Part shown: positions 44,819 through 54,791 of the stretch, piece by piece | Position numbering within the stretch: position 1 is the first letter of the stretch | How the letters are laid out: every line of letters starts with the position of its first letter | Origin: JAIYCX01 sp964353175 | GTDB taxonomy: Bacteria; Bdellovibrionota_C; UBA2361; SZUA-149; DAOLCO01 | Reading direction: 5' to 3' | Length of the DNA stretch: 64,000 nt | Assembly: GCA_964353175.1 (NCBI GenBank) | Contig: CAYGUX010000002.1 | Coordinates: 1 to 64,000, forward strand | Made by a program: the position numbers and the translations under genes | The notes under the pieces: generated by a model | Database searches by the model: none | What the model was told of the DNA's origin: nothing | The model's input: only the letters and a program-made list of their open reading frames with translations

Positions 44819-44827
44819 TGTTGTTAC

Positions 44828-45904
44828 TTAGTTTTCTTCTGAATAGTCAGATCCTTCAGGAATTAATTTAGGATCTAATCCTTTCTCTATTGCTGTTTCT
44901 GCGGTTATTAAATTGTTTGATAAAAACTCTAAAAGAGACATTTCCATTGTTCTCATTCCAATTTTTTGGCTTGTTTGAATAGCACTTGGAAGTTGATGAA
45001 TCTTACCCTCTCTAATGAGATTTTTAACAGCGTTTGTGCCTATCATGATTTCTAACGCGGCCACTCGACCGCCACCAACTTTCCTGCATAGAGTTTGAGT
45101 AATTACAGCTTGAAGTGACTCCGCTAGCATTGCTCTAATTTGTGATTGTTGACTTGGTGGAAAAACGTCAATAATACGATCAACCGTCTTAGGGGCGCTA
45201 GATGTGTGTAAGGTTCCCATTACTAAGTGGCCAGTCTCGGCGGCTGTAAGCGCTAACTGGATAGTTTCTAAATCTCGAAGCTCTCCCACTAGAATGACAT
45301 CAGGATCCTCTCTGAGCGCCGCTTTGAGAGCGTTCTGAAAGCTTAGCGTATGGGGCCCCACTTCTCTTTGGTTAATTAAACACTTCTTAGATGGATGTAC
45401 GAATTCAATAGGGTCTTCGATAGTTAATAAATGAAGCCTTCTTTCTTCATTTATTTGATTTATCATTGCAGCGAGAGTTGTTGATTTCCCTGATCCCGTC
45501 GGTCCTGTAACAAGTATAAGTCCTTTTTCTTTCCTAGTTAGTTTTGCTAGTATGGAAGGAAGGGCAAGTTGTTCCATCGTAAGAATTGTCGTAGGTATCT
45601 GCCTAAATACCGCTCCCATTCCTTTTCTTTGTCTAAATACGTTGACTCTAAATCTTGCTTGCTCTCCTAGGTCTATTGAAAAATCTATATCAGATTTCTC
45701 TTCAAATACTTTTCTTTGTGCATCGCCCATTATGTCGTAGAGCATAGACTGGGTTTGTTCTGAACTTAGGGGTGGAACTTTGATTTTTTGCATTAAACCG
45801 TCCACTCTTATTACAGGTGGCTCGCCGGCAGAGAGGTGAAGATCGGAGCCCTTTTGTTGGACACAAAATTGTAAAAGTTGGGTGATATCTAGAATTCCGT
45901 TCAT
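44828..45904 (-). CDS. pilT: Type IV pilus retraction ATPase PilT
   Basis: 358 residues, the standard PilT length. DLHLSAGEPPVIRVDG at the N-terminus, Walker A GPTGSGKSTT, Asp box EDPIEFVHPSKKC, Walker B LREDPDVILVGELRD, His box ETGHLVMGTLHTS, and AVKNLIREGKIHQL followed by the GMRTMEMSL C-terminal signature are all present. It powers pilus disassembly for twitching, surface attachment or DNA uptake at the inner membrane. Other pilus genes are not in the window. It is first in the pilT-pilU operon. Confidence 0.95.
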   Translation of the reverse strand: MNGILDITQLLQFCVQQKGSDLHLSAGEPPVIRVDGLMQKIKVPPLSSEQTQSMLYDIMGDAQRKVFEEKSDIDFSIDLGEQARFRVNVFRQRKGMGAVFRQIPTTILTMEQLALPSILAKLTRKEKGLILVTGPTGSGKSTTLAAMINQINEERRLHLLTIEDPIEFVHPSKKCLINQREVGPHTLSFQNALKAALREDPDVILVGELRDLETIQLALTAAETGHLVMGTLHTSSAPKTVDRIIDVFPPSQQSQIRAMLAESLQAVITQTLCRKVGGGRVAALEIMIGTNAVKNLIREGKIHQLPSAIQTSQKIGMRTMEMSLLEFLSNNLITAETAIEKGLDPKLIPEGSDYSEEN

Positions 45905-46099
45905 GAGTAGTCTTCTGAGTCTGGATTCCGTTATTAGTCTAAATCTATCTCTAAATCGCTTTTCAGCCTAGAGTTTTTAATGCCTTATTTTTAATAAAAC
46001 TTATCGTATGTTAGATAGAGATCGTCTATTTAATAGTGTTGCTTAAACTAGTCTATAAGTCGCTATAAATACAGATGATTCTATGGTTCTCGCAGGAAA

Positions 46100-49000
46100 A
46101 TGAAGTCATTGGAAAAACCATTTTATAAAATAAGAAATACTTTAGAGCTACCCCCTGAGCCTGAGCTTGCCAGTGTCTTGATGTCGGCCAAAGGAGTAGG
46201 TCTGAAGGTGGTGATTGCTCCGAATGACGCAAAGGCTGGAGAATATTTTTCTAGTTTGCAGAGCTTTTTTGAGAATAGAGAGAAACCATCTGGGGTAGGG
46301 GCTGCAGAACATAAAAATCCTAGCATCTATAATAATCAGACCGTTCTTTTAAATTATCCTTCCAGAGATGTATTGCCATTTGAGTTGGCTAACTCTAGCT
46401 CCAGTGTTCTTTTTGATAGGACTTTAAGTAAATACCAACTACTTAATCGTAGCGATGCCAATAAAATAATTTTAGTTACCTCCATCCCTGCACTTTTTGA
46501 AAAGATTGAAAGTAGGAAAGTATTTAATTCTTCTATTAAGAACTATTCAAAATTATCAGCGATCAGCAAGTCAGATTTAATAGCTGATCTAATTTCGCTG
46601 TCGTATTCAAGGAAGCTAGAAGTGGAGGAAGTAGGATACTTTGCTGACCATGGCTCAGTTGTAGATGTATTTTCGCCCTTAAGTAGTTGTCCTTATCGGT
46701 TTGAGTTCTTTGGGGGCAAGTTAGTCTCAATTAGAATTTTCGATCCAGCCGATCAGCGCTCAATTGCGGAGTTGGACGAATGTACCTTAGCGCTTGCTGG
46801 AGAATATAAGAGTTTAGGGTCTAATTATTTAGAGTTGTATAGAGGTCTTCTGCCTACTTTGGATGTTTCTTCTCAGCAGATACGACTTCATGAAGAGAGA
46901 TTAAATCAGGACTTAGACTGGCCTGGGGCTTACTTGTTAAGGTCTCGTTTAGATGTAGTCAATAGCAATATCCTAGACTATGCAGATGGAGATAGAGCGA
47001 TATTTTTTCTCGGGGATTATGAGTATGAATCTTGGGTGAATAGTTGGAGTTCTGAGATAGAGTCGCGAGCAAGAATACAGTTATCGGAAGAAACGTACAT
47101 TAATCAAGTTGATCAGGTTTTTTTTAGTAGCTCAACGGTTTTGGATAGCTTAGGAGCGGAAGCTAAAGTTCCTAGAACTGAGAATAGTATTGGAGATGGA
47201 GAGTTTCAAATTTCGCGTGTAATGCCTGAACTCTTAGTGTCTAAGGATTTTACCGGTAAGAGTTTCCAAGCTCGAGCGATAGATGTAGTAAATAGATTTT
47301 CCCTAGGGATCTCAGGGGTAAGTGCGAAGTTAAAAAAAGATACTTACAAACGAGTCATTTTAACTTTTTCAACCTTAGAGCGTGCTGAATCAATACAGAG
47401 TGTATTGTCTAATGTTGATATTGAAGCCAGGCTGTTTTCTGATTCTTTAGTCTCTATATTAGACCGCAAAGACGAGATTTCTCAAGGTGTATTTTTGATC
47501 GTATCCTCTATCGCTAGAGGGTTTATTCTTGAGGAGGACGGATTGATCCTGATTAGCGAAAAGGATTTATTAGGAGTGAAGCCCGAGGGGCGAAGGCATA
47601 GAAAGTATCCTTATCGCAAGGCAAATTTTAGAGAGAAGCTTTCTAATCTAAGGCAGCTCGCCCCGGGCGATTTTATCGTCCATGAAATGTATGGCGTAGG
47701 AGTTTTTAATGGCTTAAAGAGTTTAGTGCATGGATCAGAGGCAGGCGAGTATCTTGAATTAGTGTATTCTAATACCGATAAATTGTATGTGCCAGTTCAT
47801 GACTTTTTAAGAGTAGGTAAGTATTCGGGCCCAGAGGGAAGACCTCCAGTACTAACCAAGTTAGGTGCAGGTCAATGGGAAGTTCAAAAGAAGAAGGTGC
47901 GAGATACTCTTTTGGAGCTTACTTCTCAGTTGTTAAAAACTGTAGCAATTCGATCCATCAGTAAGGGTTATTCTTTCGGCCCTCGTACAGATGATGATAG
48001 ATTGTTTGCTGACCAATTTGAATATGATGAAACCCCCGATCAGTTAAAAGCGATTGAGGCTGTATTGGATGACATGTCGAGCGAAAAGCCAATGGATAGG
48101 CTTGTATGCGGAGATGTCGGCTTTGGAAAGACCGAAGTAGCTATGAGAGCTGCTTTTAAGGCTGTTAGTGGGTCTAAGCAAGTAGCGATATTAGTTCCCA
48201 CTACTATTCTTGCAGATCAACATGGCCGAACTTTCCAAACACGATTTTCAGGTGTCCCTGTTAGGATCGAAGTTTTAAGCAGGTTCTATACTCCCAAACG
48301 GAATACCGAAGTAGTACAAAAATTAAGCACTGGTGATGTTGATATTGTGATTGGTACCCATAGATTGTTGCAGGCCGATGTCAATTTTAAGGACCTAGGA
48401 TTAGTTATCATTGATGAAGAACATAGATTTGGGGTAGCTCAGAAGGAAAAGTTAAAAAAATTAAGAGCAGAAGTAGATGTATTGTCTCTTTCCGCGACTC
48501 CTATTCCTCGGACCTTACAAATGGCCTTATTCGGTACTAGAGATCTAAGCATTATTGAAACTGCTCCAGTCTCTAGGCAGGTAATTCAAACCATTGTTAG
48601 GGACTTTGATGAACATGCATTTCGAGATGCTATTCTACGGGAAGTAGCACGAGGAGGGCAGGTATATATCGTTCATCACTATATCTCCGAGTTGGAATCT
48701 ATAAGAGAATTAATAATCTCTCTGGTTCCAGAGTTAAGAATGGGCGTCGTTCATGGTAGAATAAAAAAATCCGAATTAGAAGTTATAATGCATGATTTCT
48801 ACTCTGGTAAAATTCAGTTACTATTAGCTACTCATATTATAGAATCGGGCCTGGATGTTGCCAATGCCAATACCATGATCATTATGGACCCTGAGAATTT
48901 TGGATTAGCGCAGTTGTATCAATTAAGAGGTAGGGTTGGTAGAAGTAGTATTAAGGCCTATGCATATTTGCTGTATAAGAATAAAGCGAATTTAACTTCG

Positions 49001-49714
49001 GATGCCTTAAAGAGATTAGATGCGATGAGTGCGATAGATGAGTTGGGAATTGGATTTAAGCTCGCTCTACAGGATATGGAGATTCGAGGTGCAGGGACAT
49101 TGTTAGGTAAGGACCAATCAGGGCATGTTCAAATTTTGGGATATGAGATGTATCTTAAAATATTGGAGGAGGCTGTTCGAATCGAGAAGTCACGACGAAA
49201 TGGAAAGGTCGCAGAGAATATAAATTTAGATACAGTTGATCCTGAGCTTAAACTAGGAATCTATCCGACTATTCCTAAGGAGTATATTTTTGAGACAGAA
49301 GAGAGAGTGGTACTGTATCAGAGAGCTTGTTATCTAAATACCAAAGAAGATGGTGAGAACTATCTTGATGATTTGCAAGATCGATATGGACGTTATCCAG
49401 CGGAATTGATCGACTTAGTACATTTTATGATTGTGAAAAGTGCATTAAGAGACATGGGTAGTTATAAGGCAGTCTTGAGCGGAGAATATGTTACCTTGTA
49501 TTTTAAAGATGAAAAGGAACTTCTGGCTGTTTTTGATAAGTTTCCTTCTGATGTAAGAGCGAAGCGAGAGTTGTTGCGGGTAAGGTTGCATCAACCTGAT
49601 TTTCAGTTAAAAAGATTTCTTAATGGCTTATTATCTGCTACCTATTTCTTAGGAGAGTTGGGATTAGGAATGGAAGCCAGTCCAGCCATGCTTAGCCCCT
49701 CTATGGTGGATTGA
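46100..49714 (+). CDS. mfd: Transcription-repair coupling factor
   Basis: 1204 residues. Domains in order are the UvrB-like N-terminal part, the RNA polymerase-interacting CarD-like domain (LRQLAPGDFIVHEMYGVGVF), a RecG-type translocase with GDVGFGKTEVAMRAA, DEEHRFGV, SATPIPRTLQMA, ESGLDVANANTMI and QLRGRVGRS, and the C-terminal TRCF domain (PELKLGIYPTIPKEYI). It pushes stalled polymerase off lesions and recruits UvrA. The start ATG has GCAGGA 5-10 bases upstream. The last 73 bases overlap the 3' end of the opposing gene at 49642. It is slightly longer than E. coli Mfd. Confidence 0.97.
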   Translation: MKSLEKPFYKIRNTLELPPEPELASVLMSAKGVGLKVVIAPNDAKAGEYFSSLQSFFENREKPSGVGAAEHKNPSIYNNQTVLLNYPSRDVLPFELANSSSSVLFDRTLSKYQLLNRSDANKIILVTSIPALFEKIESRKVFNSSIKNYSKLSAISKSDLIADLISLSYSRKLEVEEVGYFADHGSVVDVFSPLSSCPYRFEFFGGKLVSIRIFDPADQRSIAELDECTLALAGEYKSLGSNYLELYRGLLPTLDVSSQQIRLHEERLNQDLDWPGAYLLRSRLDVVNSNILDYADGDRAIFFLGDYEYESWVNSWSSEIESRARIQLSEETYINQVDQVFFSSSTVLDSLGAEAKVPRTENSIGDGEFQISRVMPELLVSKDFTGKSFQARAIDVVNRFSLGISGVSAKLKKDTYKRVILTFSTLERAESIQSVLSNVDIEARLFSDSLVSILDRKDEISQGVFLIVSSIARGFILEEDGLILISEKDLLGVKPEGRRHRKYPYRKANFREKLSNLRQLAPGDFIVHEMYGVGVFNGLKSLVHGSEAGEYLELVYSNTDKLYVPVHDFLRVGKYSGPEGRPPVLTKLGAGQWEVQKKKVRDTLLELTSQLLKTVAIRSISKGYSFGPRTDDDRLFADQFEYDETPDQLKAIEAVLDDMSSEKPMDRLVCGDVGFGKTEVAMRAAFKAVSGSKQVAILVPTTILADQHGRTFQTRFSGVPVRIEVLSRFYTPKRNTEVVQKLSTGDVDIVIGTHRLLQADVNFKDLGLVIIDEEHRFGVAQKEKLKKLRAEVDVLSLSATPIPRTLQMALFGTRDLSIIETAPVSRQVIQTIVRDFDEHAFRDAILREVARGGQVYIVHHYISELESIRELIISLVPELRMGVVHGRIKKSELEVIMHDFYSGKIQLLLATHIIESGLDVANANTMIIMDPENFGLAQLYQLRGRVGRSSIKAYAYLLYKNKANLTSDALKRLDAMSAIDELGIGFKLALQDMEIRGAGTLLGKDQSGHVQILGYEMYLKILEEAVRIEKSRRNGKVAENINLDTVDPELKLGIYPTIPKEYIFETEERVVLYQRACYLNTKEDGENYLDDLQDRYGRYPAELIDLVHFMIVKSALRDMGSYKAVLSGEYVTLYFKDEKELLAVFDKFPSDVRAKRELLRVRLHQPDFQLKRFLNGLLSATYFLGELGLGMEASPAMLSPSMVD

Positions 49715-50220
49715 GGTTTTTTTATTTTAGGAATATGAAGTTTTGTTGCCGACATAGACGCTTCTGCTAGTCTAGCTGAAAGGTATCCAATGATGGTTTC
49801 GGCCCTTTTTAGTTTAGCCACAAATAGTTGTTTATCTGAAATCGTAGGTTCTTCTTCTATTCTACTAATTTCGTCTATATCCCAGTTTGTAGTTGCTAGT
49901 TGAAGTGAATCTAGAATATTTTTTTGTTCCGTTACAATTTCACTTAGCTCTATCAATAGTTTTGCACCATCTGCGCCAAGAGTGTTAGAATATGAGGATG
50001 CATGTGAGCAAACTGCCGTACTTTGGGATTCTAATAACTTAAATGTTTTTGAACGACTTTTTAAAATCTTTTTGGCTTTACTGAGGGATCTTAAAGAACC
50101 TGTTAGAGTATCAACAATGAATATTAGAAAAAGCAACGTCATGCCGACTGCTACCAAGATTAGAGCTATTGAATAGTCAGATATAAAGCTAAATGATTGA
50201 AGTATTGTTGTGATATCCAT
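49642..50220 (-). CDS. Single-TM coiled-coil protein, unknown
   Basis: 192 residues. One N-terminal TM (IALILVAVGMTLLFLIFIVDT) is followed by a Lys/Ser-rich juxtamembrane part, a helical coiled-coil-like domain to about 160, and a Pro-rich tail (LHIPKIKKP). The arrangement fits a membrane-anchored cytoplasmic adaptor. No known family was recognised. Its last 24 codons are antisense to the mfd 3' end, an unusually long convergent overlap. A shorter, earlier stop is not available in frame. It is divergent from the SurA-like gene. Confidence 0.65.
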   Translation of the reverse strand: MDITTILQSFSFISDYSIALILVAVGMTLLFLIFIVDTLTGSLRSLSKAKKILKSRSKTFKLLESQSTAVCSHASSYSNTLGADGAKLLIELSEIVTEQKNILDSLQLATTNWDIDEISRIEEEPTISDKQLFVAKLKRAETIIGYLSARLAEASMSATKLHIPKIKKPQSTIEGLSMAGLASIPNPNSPKK

Positions 50221-50491
50221 CTTAAATAAACGTTGTTCTCTCCTGATAGTGGGCTAGGAGGAGTACTGCTAACTTCTTATATATCGTGCGAAAATAGAGA
50301 AGACTGAACGCCTAGTTGAATAATACTAAGATTTAGCGTGAAAAATGTGTAGATTTTAAGGGGTTAAGTGGTTTTTTAGGATTTTGAATAATTTTTGAAT
50401 TATTCTAGTCAAATGTGACTAAGTCTTTGCCTTGTGGTATTACATAAAGCAAATAATTCTATTTACTTACACATAATAATTGCCCAGAACG
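50221..50491. promoter_or_regulatory. Intergenic region before the SurA-like gene
   Basis: These 271 AT-rich bases lie between divergent genes. They probably carry both promoters. No clear dyad or riboswitch was found. Confidence 0.35.
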
Positions 50492-51373
50492 ATGAATTTC
50501 CTAAGATCATTTTTGATTTTTTCTTGTATCTCCATCTACATTCCCTGTAGCAGTGCAGAAATATTGGATAAGATTGTTGCAACCATTGGTTCTGAACCCG
50601 TAACACAATTGGAAGTTAAAAAGATTCTTAGGGATCACTCTAATAGTCAAATCAAGGAAGCTCCAAGTGAGATGGATATTAGGGAGGCGATTTTAGTTGT
50701 ATTGTTTAATCGAGAAGCTTCTAGATTAGGAGTTGATATTACAGATGAGGACATTAATGATTATATTAGACGAGTTGAAATATCTAACGGAGGGGGAAGT
50801 GGTTCAATAGAGCAATCTCTTGGAGCTCAGGGGATGACACTAGATAAGTATAAGGATAAGATTAGGTCGGAATTGCTTAAGTCTAGGGTGCTTGCAATGA
50901 ATCTACGATCGCAGGTTCAGGTTAGTGATGAGGAGGTTGAGAGGTACTTAGGAGGATCTGAATCTCAGAGTAGGGATGGATATTTTTTAGTCCAAGTAAA
51001 TTATCCTATAGATATTCCGCTAGAAGCGGTAGAGAAAATGGAGTCTTACCTCAAGGTGCATAAAAAGTGTTTTCCGTATGATGAGTTTAAGTCCGAATGC
51101 ATTAATATGGGCGAAATAAAGGTTGAAGATCTTAAGGAAGAAATTAAGTCTGCGGTAGAAGATCTTGAGCTATACGAGGCCGCTAGATTGGAACCTTTGG
51201 GGAGTGATCAAAATGCCATCTTTTATATAAGAGTTGAGTCTAATTTTAGTACTGAGTCAGGAGAAACATTTTCTAAAATAAAAGATCAGATTTTCCAAAA
51301 GAAATTTATGGAAAAAGCTAATGAGTTTGTTAGCAAGGATATTTTTGAAAGTTATGCAGTGGAAATATACTAG
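50492..51373 (+). CDS. SurA N-terminal-type periplasmic chaperone
   Basis: About 293 residues from ATG 50492; a TTG at 50480 would add four residues before the signal. Signal peptide FLRSFLIFSCISIYIPCSSA, then the SurA_N pattern: EILDKIVATIGSEPVTQLEV, EAILVVLFNREASRLGVDIT, DEDINDYIRRVE, and LDKYKDKIRSELLKSRVLAMNLRSQV. A short C-terminal part follows, with no parvulin PPIase motif, so it would act as a chaperone for outer-membrane proteins and not an isomerase. mfd followed by a SurA-like gene is a common neighbourhood as far as remembered. Confidence 0.82.
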   Translation: MNFLRSFLIFSCISIYIPCSSAEILDKIVATIGSEPVTQLEVKKILRDHSNSQIKEAPSEMDIREAILVVLFNREASRLGVDITDEDINDYIRRVEISNGGGSGSIEQSLGAQGMTLDKYKDKIRSELLKSRVLAMNLRSQVQVSDEEVERYLGGSESQSRDGYFLVQVNYPIDIPLEAVEKMESYLKVHKKCFPYDEFKSECINMGEIKVEDLKEEIKSAVEDLELYEAARLEPLGSDQNAIFYIRVESNFSTESGETFSKIKDQIFQKKFMEKANEFVSKDIFESYAVEIY

Positions 51374-51421
51374 AGTGGGCAAAGGTAAAGTACGTCATCA
51401 GTTTAAATGGAGAACTAAAAA

Positions 51422-52804
51422 GTGAAAAATAAAATATTTAGAGAATATGATATCAGAGGCGTAGTGGGAGAAGATTTCGATGTGTCTCTAGGTGAAAAAT
51501 TAGGACTTGCTTTTGCAAAGAAGGTAAAGGACACCTTAGAAAAAAGTGCTCCATTCACGATTGGCGTGGGGAGAGATTGTAGAATAAGTGGACCTGCAGT
51601 TACGGAATCCTTAATTAAAGGATTGATTCGAGGAGGAGTGGATGTTTTGGATTGTGGGATGGGAGCGACTCCTCAGTTGTATTTTTCAGTGCTTAATCAG
51701 CATCTAGACGGAGGTATTCAAGTTACGGCTAGTCATAATCCTTCTGATCAGAATGGATTTAAGATGATGATTGGAAAGACTACATTGAGCGGTGACGAGA
51801 TCCAGGATTTGAGAAAAAGAATAGAAGGGTCTTCTAGCGTCTCAAGTGGAGATACTGTGGGTCAGTGTAGGACGTTTGATGCAGCAACTGCCTATGGAGA
51901 GTACTTGTATAATGCTTCTAAACCCCAATTAGGCGAGCGAAAATTAAAGATCGTTGTAGATGGGGGAAATGGAGTCGGAGGCCCAGTTGGATGTGAAGTA
52001 TTGAAAAGGCTTGGGTGTGAGGTTATTGAACTTTATACAGAACCTGATGGAAGATTTCCTAACCACCACCCTGATCCCACGGTACTTGAAAATATTGTAG
52101 AACTAAGAAAAGTTGTTGTAGAAGAAAAAGCTGACTTTGGAATTGGTTGGGATGGAGATGCGGATAGAATAGGAGTGGTAGATCAGAATGGTGAACCTAT
52201 TTATGGTGACATGTTATTGGTTATTTTTGGTCGACAACTCTTAAGGGAAGTAAAACATCCTACTATCATTGGTGACGTTAAATGTTCGCAAACATTTTTT
52301 GATACAATGAATGCAGAGGGAGCAAACGCTGTAATGGCGAAAACTGGCCACAGCCTTATTAAAGCGAAGCTGAAGGAATTAAACGCTGAGCTTGCTGGAG
52401 AGATGAGTGGACATATTTTCTTTTCTCATCGATACCTTGGATTTGATGATGCCTTACATGCTGCTTGTCGATTAGTAGAGATCATGAGTAACACCGATAA
52501 GGCTATTAGTGAATTGCTTGATGGCGTTCCTTCAATGTCTAGTACTCCAGAAATAAGAGTAGATTGTGCCGACGAAATCAAGTTTAAGTTAGTTGATAAA
52601 CTTCAAGAATCATTTAAGGATTTTGAAGTTAATTCTTTGGATGGGGTTAGAGTCAAATTTGAAAATGGTTGGGGCTTAGCTAGAGCATCCAATACTCAAG
52701 CTTCCATCGTCACTAGATTTGAAGCAGGGTCTGATAAAGATTTAGCTGCATATCGTAAGATATTTGATGAAAAGATAGCGGATGCAATGAAGGCTATTGG
52801 GTAG
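51422..52804 (+). CDS. Phosphomannomutase/phosphoglucomutase
   Basis: 460 residues of the alpha-D-phosphohexomutase superfamily. FREYDIRGVVGEDF at the start, the phosphoserine loop QVTASHNPSDQNGFK, the metal loop GWDGDADRIGVVD, the sugar loop AGEMSGHIFF and the phosphate-binding end GWGLARASNTQ all match AlgC/ManB proteins. It interconverts mannose- or glucose-6-phosphate and 1-phosphate for surface polysaccharides and could supply the glycosyltransferases in this window. The start is GTG with a GGAG about 10 bases upstream. The UvrA-like gene follows after 28 bases. Confidence 0.93.
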   Translation: MKNKIFREYDIRGVVGEDFDVSLGEKLGLAFAKKVKDTLEKSAPFTIGVGRDCRISGPAVTESLIKGLIRGGVDVLDCGMGATPQLYFSVLNQHLDGGIQVTASHNPSDQNGFKMMIGKTTLSGDEIQDLRKRIEGSSSVSSGDTVGQCRTFDAATAYGEYLYNASKPQLGERKLKIVVDGGNGVGGPVGCEVLKRLGCEVIELYTEPDGRFPNHHPDPTVLENIVELRKVVVEEKADFGIGWDGDADRIGVVDQNGEPIYGDMLLVIFGRQLLREVKHPTIIGDVKCSQTFFDTMNAEGANAVMAKTGHSLIKAKLKELNAELAGEMSGHIFFSHRYLGFDDALHAACRLVEIMSNTDKAISELLDGVPSMSSTPEIRVDCADEIKFKLVDKLQESFKDFEVNSLDGVRVKFENGWGLARASNTQASIVTRFEAGSDKDLAAYRKIFDEKIADAMKAIG

Positions 52805-52832
52805 TTAGGACATCTTTGGCAGGTAATACCTT

Positions 52833-54578
52833 TTGTCATTAACTTCTACTTCCATTTCTAGGACTACTATTGTTAGGGCTGAGGGGACTTTTGCACTTTC
52901 AGCTTTAATTGAAGAAAGCCTAGATCGCAATCATGCGTTATTTAATTTTTTAATGCTTGGTAAATTGCAGTCAGGAATCACTTTTTCTAAGTATTATTCT
53001 GCCCCCCCTTTTGTTAAGATTTTATCTTACAAACAGTTTTTAGATGATTTTAGTGGGCAAGCTCTTCTTGATCGTTTCCGGAGCTGTCGTGCGCTTTCTT
53101 TTTTATTTGAAGAAAAATCTATTGATTTTGGATCTTCTACTTGTTGTGGAGCTAAGTTAGTTAAGGCTCTTTCTGAGGTAAGTAGTAATCAAAGAGAATA
53201 CTATTTACTAGCCGAAGGCATTCTTAACCCAAGTCTAGAGAGTTTAACTTCCCTAAAGCAGGGGCAACTATATTTCCCTGAAAGAGGGTTGTTCTCAGTT
53301 CATGAATCCCATCTGTCGTTGATATTAGAGGACTTATCAAAGGGGGAGTTGGTGTATCCTGTGTTGGACCTTGTCTCATGTAGCTTAAGCGACAGTAGAT
53401 CTTTACAATACTCATATATCATAGATAGACAGCGGACTAATTTCCCTCATCCAATTACCTTAGATAGGGTCGGTTTTTGTCCTAAGTGTGGGAATGTTTA
53501 TTTTTTAGATGCTATGGAACACGTAGGAAATTCTCCTGCGGAGCCTATGGATCCGCAGGAGAAAAGATTACTTAGTATCCTTGGTGTAGAGGATATAAAT
53601 TTAGCCTCATTGGAGAGGATCGATGATGCAGAAAGATTGGCCTTTCTTAGGATTTGTATCGAGGTCTTGGATGCTCCAGGGGATATGGTATTGAGCGGAC
53701 TATTGAGAAGCTTAAGTACTATGTACCGGAAGAAGTTGATGTCTCTATTGGACTATTTAAAGTGTGAGCAAGGCTCAATCAATGTTGCGGATAGTGCTTT
53801 GCTAGTCAGCAGAAAATACCGTGGGACTTATTATGTTGGCCTCCAAAGCTATAATTTAAAGGCTATAAAAAAAATGTCTTGTTCAGGGCTTAGTTTTGTC
53901 TCTGGATTTTCTTATTCTGCTTCCAGGGAGGAGGAAGAGGATGCCTACGACTTAGTCCTAGGGCTTGAAGATTTAGGTGGTCGTCAAAGACGGATAAGAC
54001 CGGATACCAGCTTTGGAACGTATATTGGAATCATCCAAGTTCTTAGAAAGCTTTATTTAATGCATCCAATAGCTAAAAGTTTAGGAATTACCAATTCTGA
54101 TTTGGCCGCTTCTAGTACTAGATTTTCATGCGAGCATTGTCATGGAAAATGGGAAACATGTAAGTTTTGTTATCAGACAGGACTATCGAGTTATTTAGAT
54201 GAGATTGAAATTCAGGGAGTGAATTTTAGAAGACTATTATCTTTAAGTTTAAATGACATTAATTCCAAGTTCAATTTTGTTAGAGATGTAAATAAGATTA
54301 GTAAAACATACCTGGGCTTGGGCCTTGGTAATTTGGCCTTAAATGATTTACTCCGAGGGCGCAGGGTCGAGGAGTTTGCCCTGGCTTATTTGGCGAGGGA
54401 AGGCCTGCCGATTCTAAGAAAGGGTGGAAAAGTATTAATAAAAGGCTTGTTTTTTGATTTTGAGATTAGTCACTTGGCATCAATTAAAAAATATTTAAGC
54501 CAACAGCTCCGAGAAGGTGGGGGAGAGATTCTGGTGGTTGATCATAGCATCTTAGTTCAGTTTGTTTTTAGTAGTTGA
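52833..54578 (+). CDS. UvrA-like protein without ATPase motifs
   Basis: 581 residues, about 60% of UvrA length. The C-terminal half tracks UvrA block by block. NLKAIKKMSCSGLSFVSGFS (341-360) stands where NLK...TGVSGSGKS is expected. IRPDTSFGTYIGIIQVLRKL (388-407) matches TPRSNPATYTGVFDDIRELF. A zinc finger follows (C433, C436, C443, C446), then LGLGLGNLAL (495-503), and LVVDH (568-571) where UvrA has the switch-His VIEH. Walker A is lost (SYSASRE), signature 2 reads LRGRRVEEF, and Walker B DEP is replaced near 537-540. An earlier AERLAFLRICIEVL...LSGLLRSLS (267-294) recalls half-site signature 1, and C216/C219 a first zinc pair. The start is TTG with CAGG upstream. It cannot be an ATPase by sequence. 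Confidence 0.75.
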   Translation: MSLTSTSISRTTIVRAEGTFALSALIEESLDRNHALFNFLMLGKLQSGITFSKYYSAPPFVKILSYKQFLDDFSGQALLDRFRSCRALSFLFEEKSIDFGSSTCCGAKLVKALSEVSSNQREYYLLAEGILNPSLESLTSLKQGQLYFPERGLFSVHESHLSLILEDLSKGELVYPVLDLVSCSLSDSRSLQYSYIIDRQRTNFPHPITLDRVGFCPKCGNVYFLDAMEHVGNSPAEPMDPQEKRLLSILGVEDINLASLERIDDAERLAFLRICIEVLDAPGDMVLSGLLRSLSTMYRKKLMSLLDYLKCEQGSINVADSALLVSRKYRGTYYVGLQSYNLKAIKKMSCSGLSFVSGFSYSASREEEEDAYDLVLGLEDLGGRQRRIRPDTSFGTYIGIIQVLRKLYLMHPIAKSLGITNSDLAASSTRFSCEHCHGKWETCKFCYQTGLSSYLDEIEIQGVNFRRLLSLSLNDINSKFNFVRDVNKISKTYLGLGLGNLALNDLLRGRRVEEFALAYLAREGLPILRKGGKVLIKGLFFDFEISHLASIKKYLSQQLREGGGEILVVDHSILVQFVFSS

Positions 54579-54791
54579 ACCGCAGAGTTTCAAATATTTA
54601 CACATTTTCTCTAGTTAAGAGTTATGGCTAACTCGTTATTATTATTATTGTTGTTTATTTGTGAGATTAACCATTTAGGAATTCTTAGAGTTTGCCGATA
54701 TGTATTTTAAGTACCGGTTGTAGTGGGGTATGTGAGGCGTATTTATAATAACTCGTAGAAGTTTACTCAAGGAAGAGGAGAGAATTTCTTT
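54579..54791. other. Intergenic region upstream of the 66-residue gene
   Basis: These 213 AT-rich bases include a short (att)n-like run near 54639-54650. AGGAAGAGGAG at its end is the ribosome binding site of the next gene. Nothing else was recognised. Confidence 0.35.
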
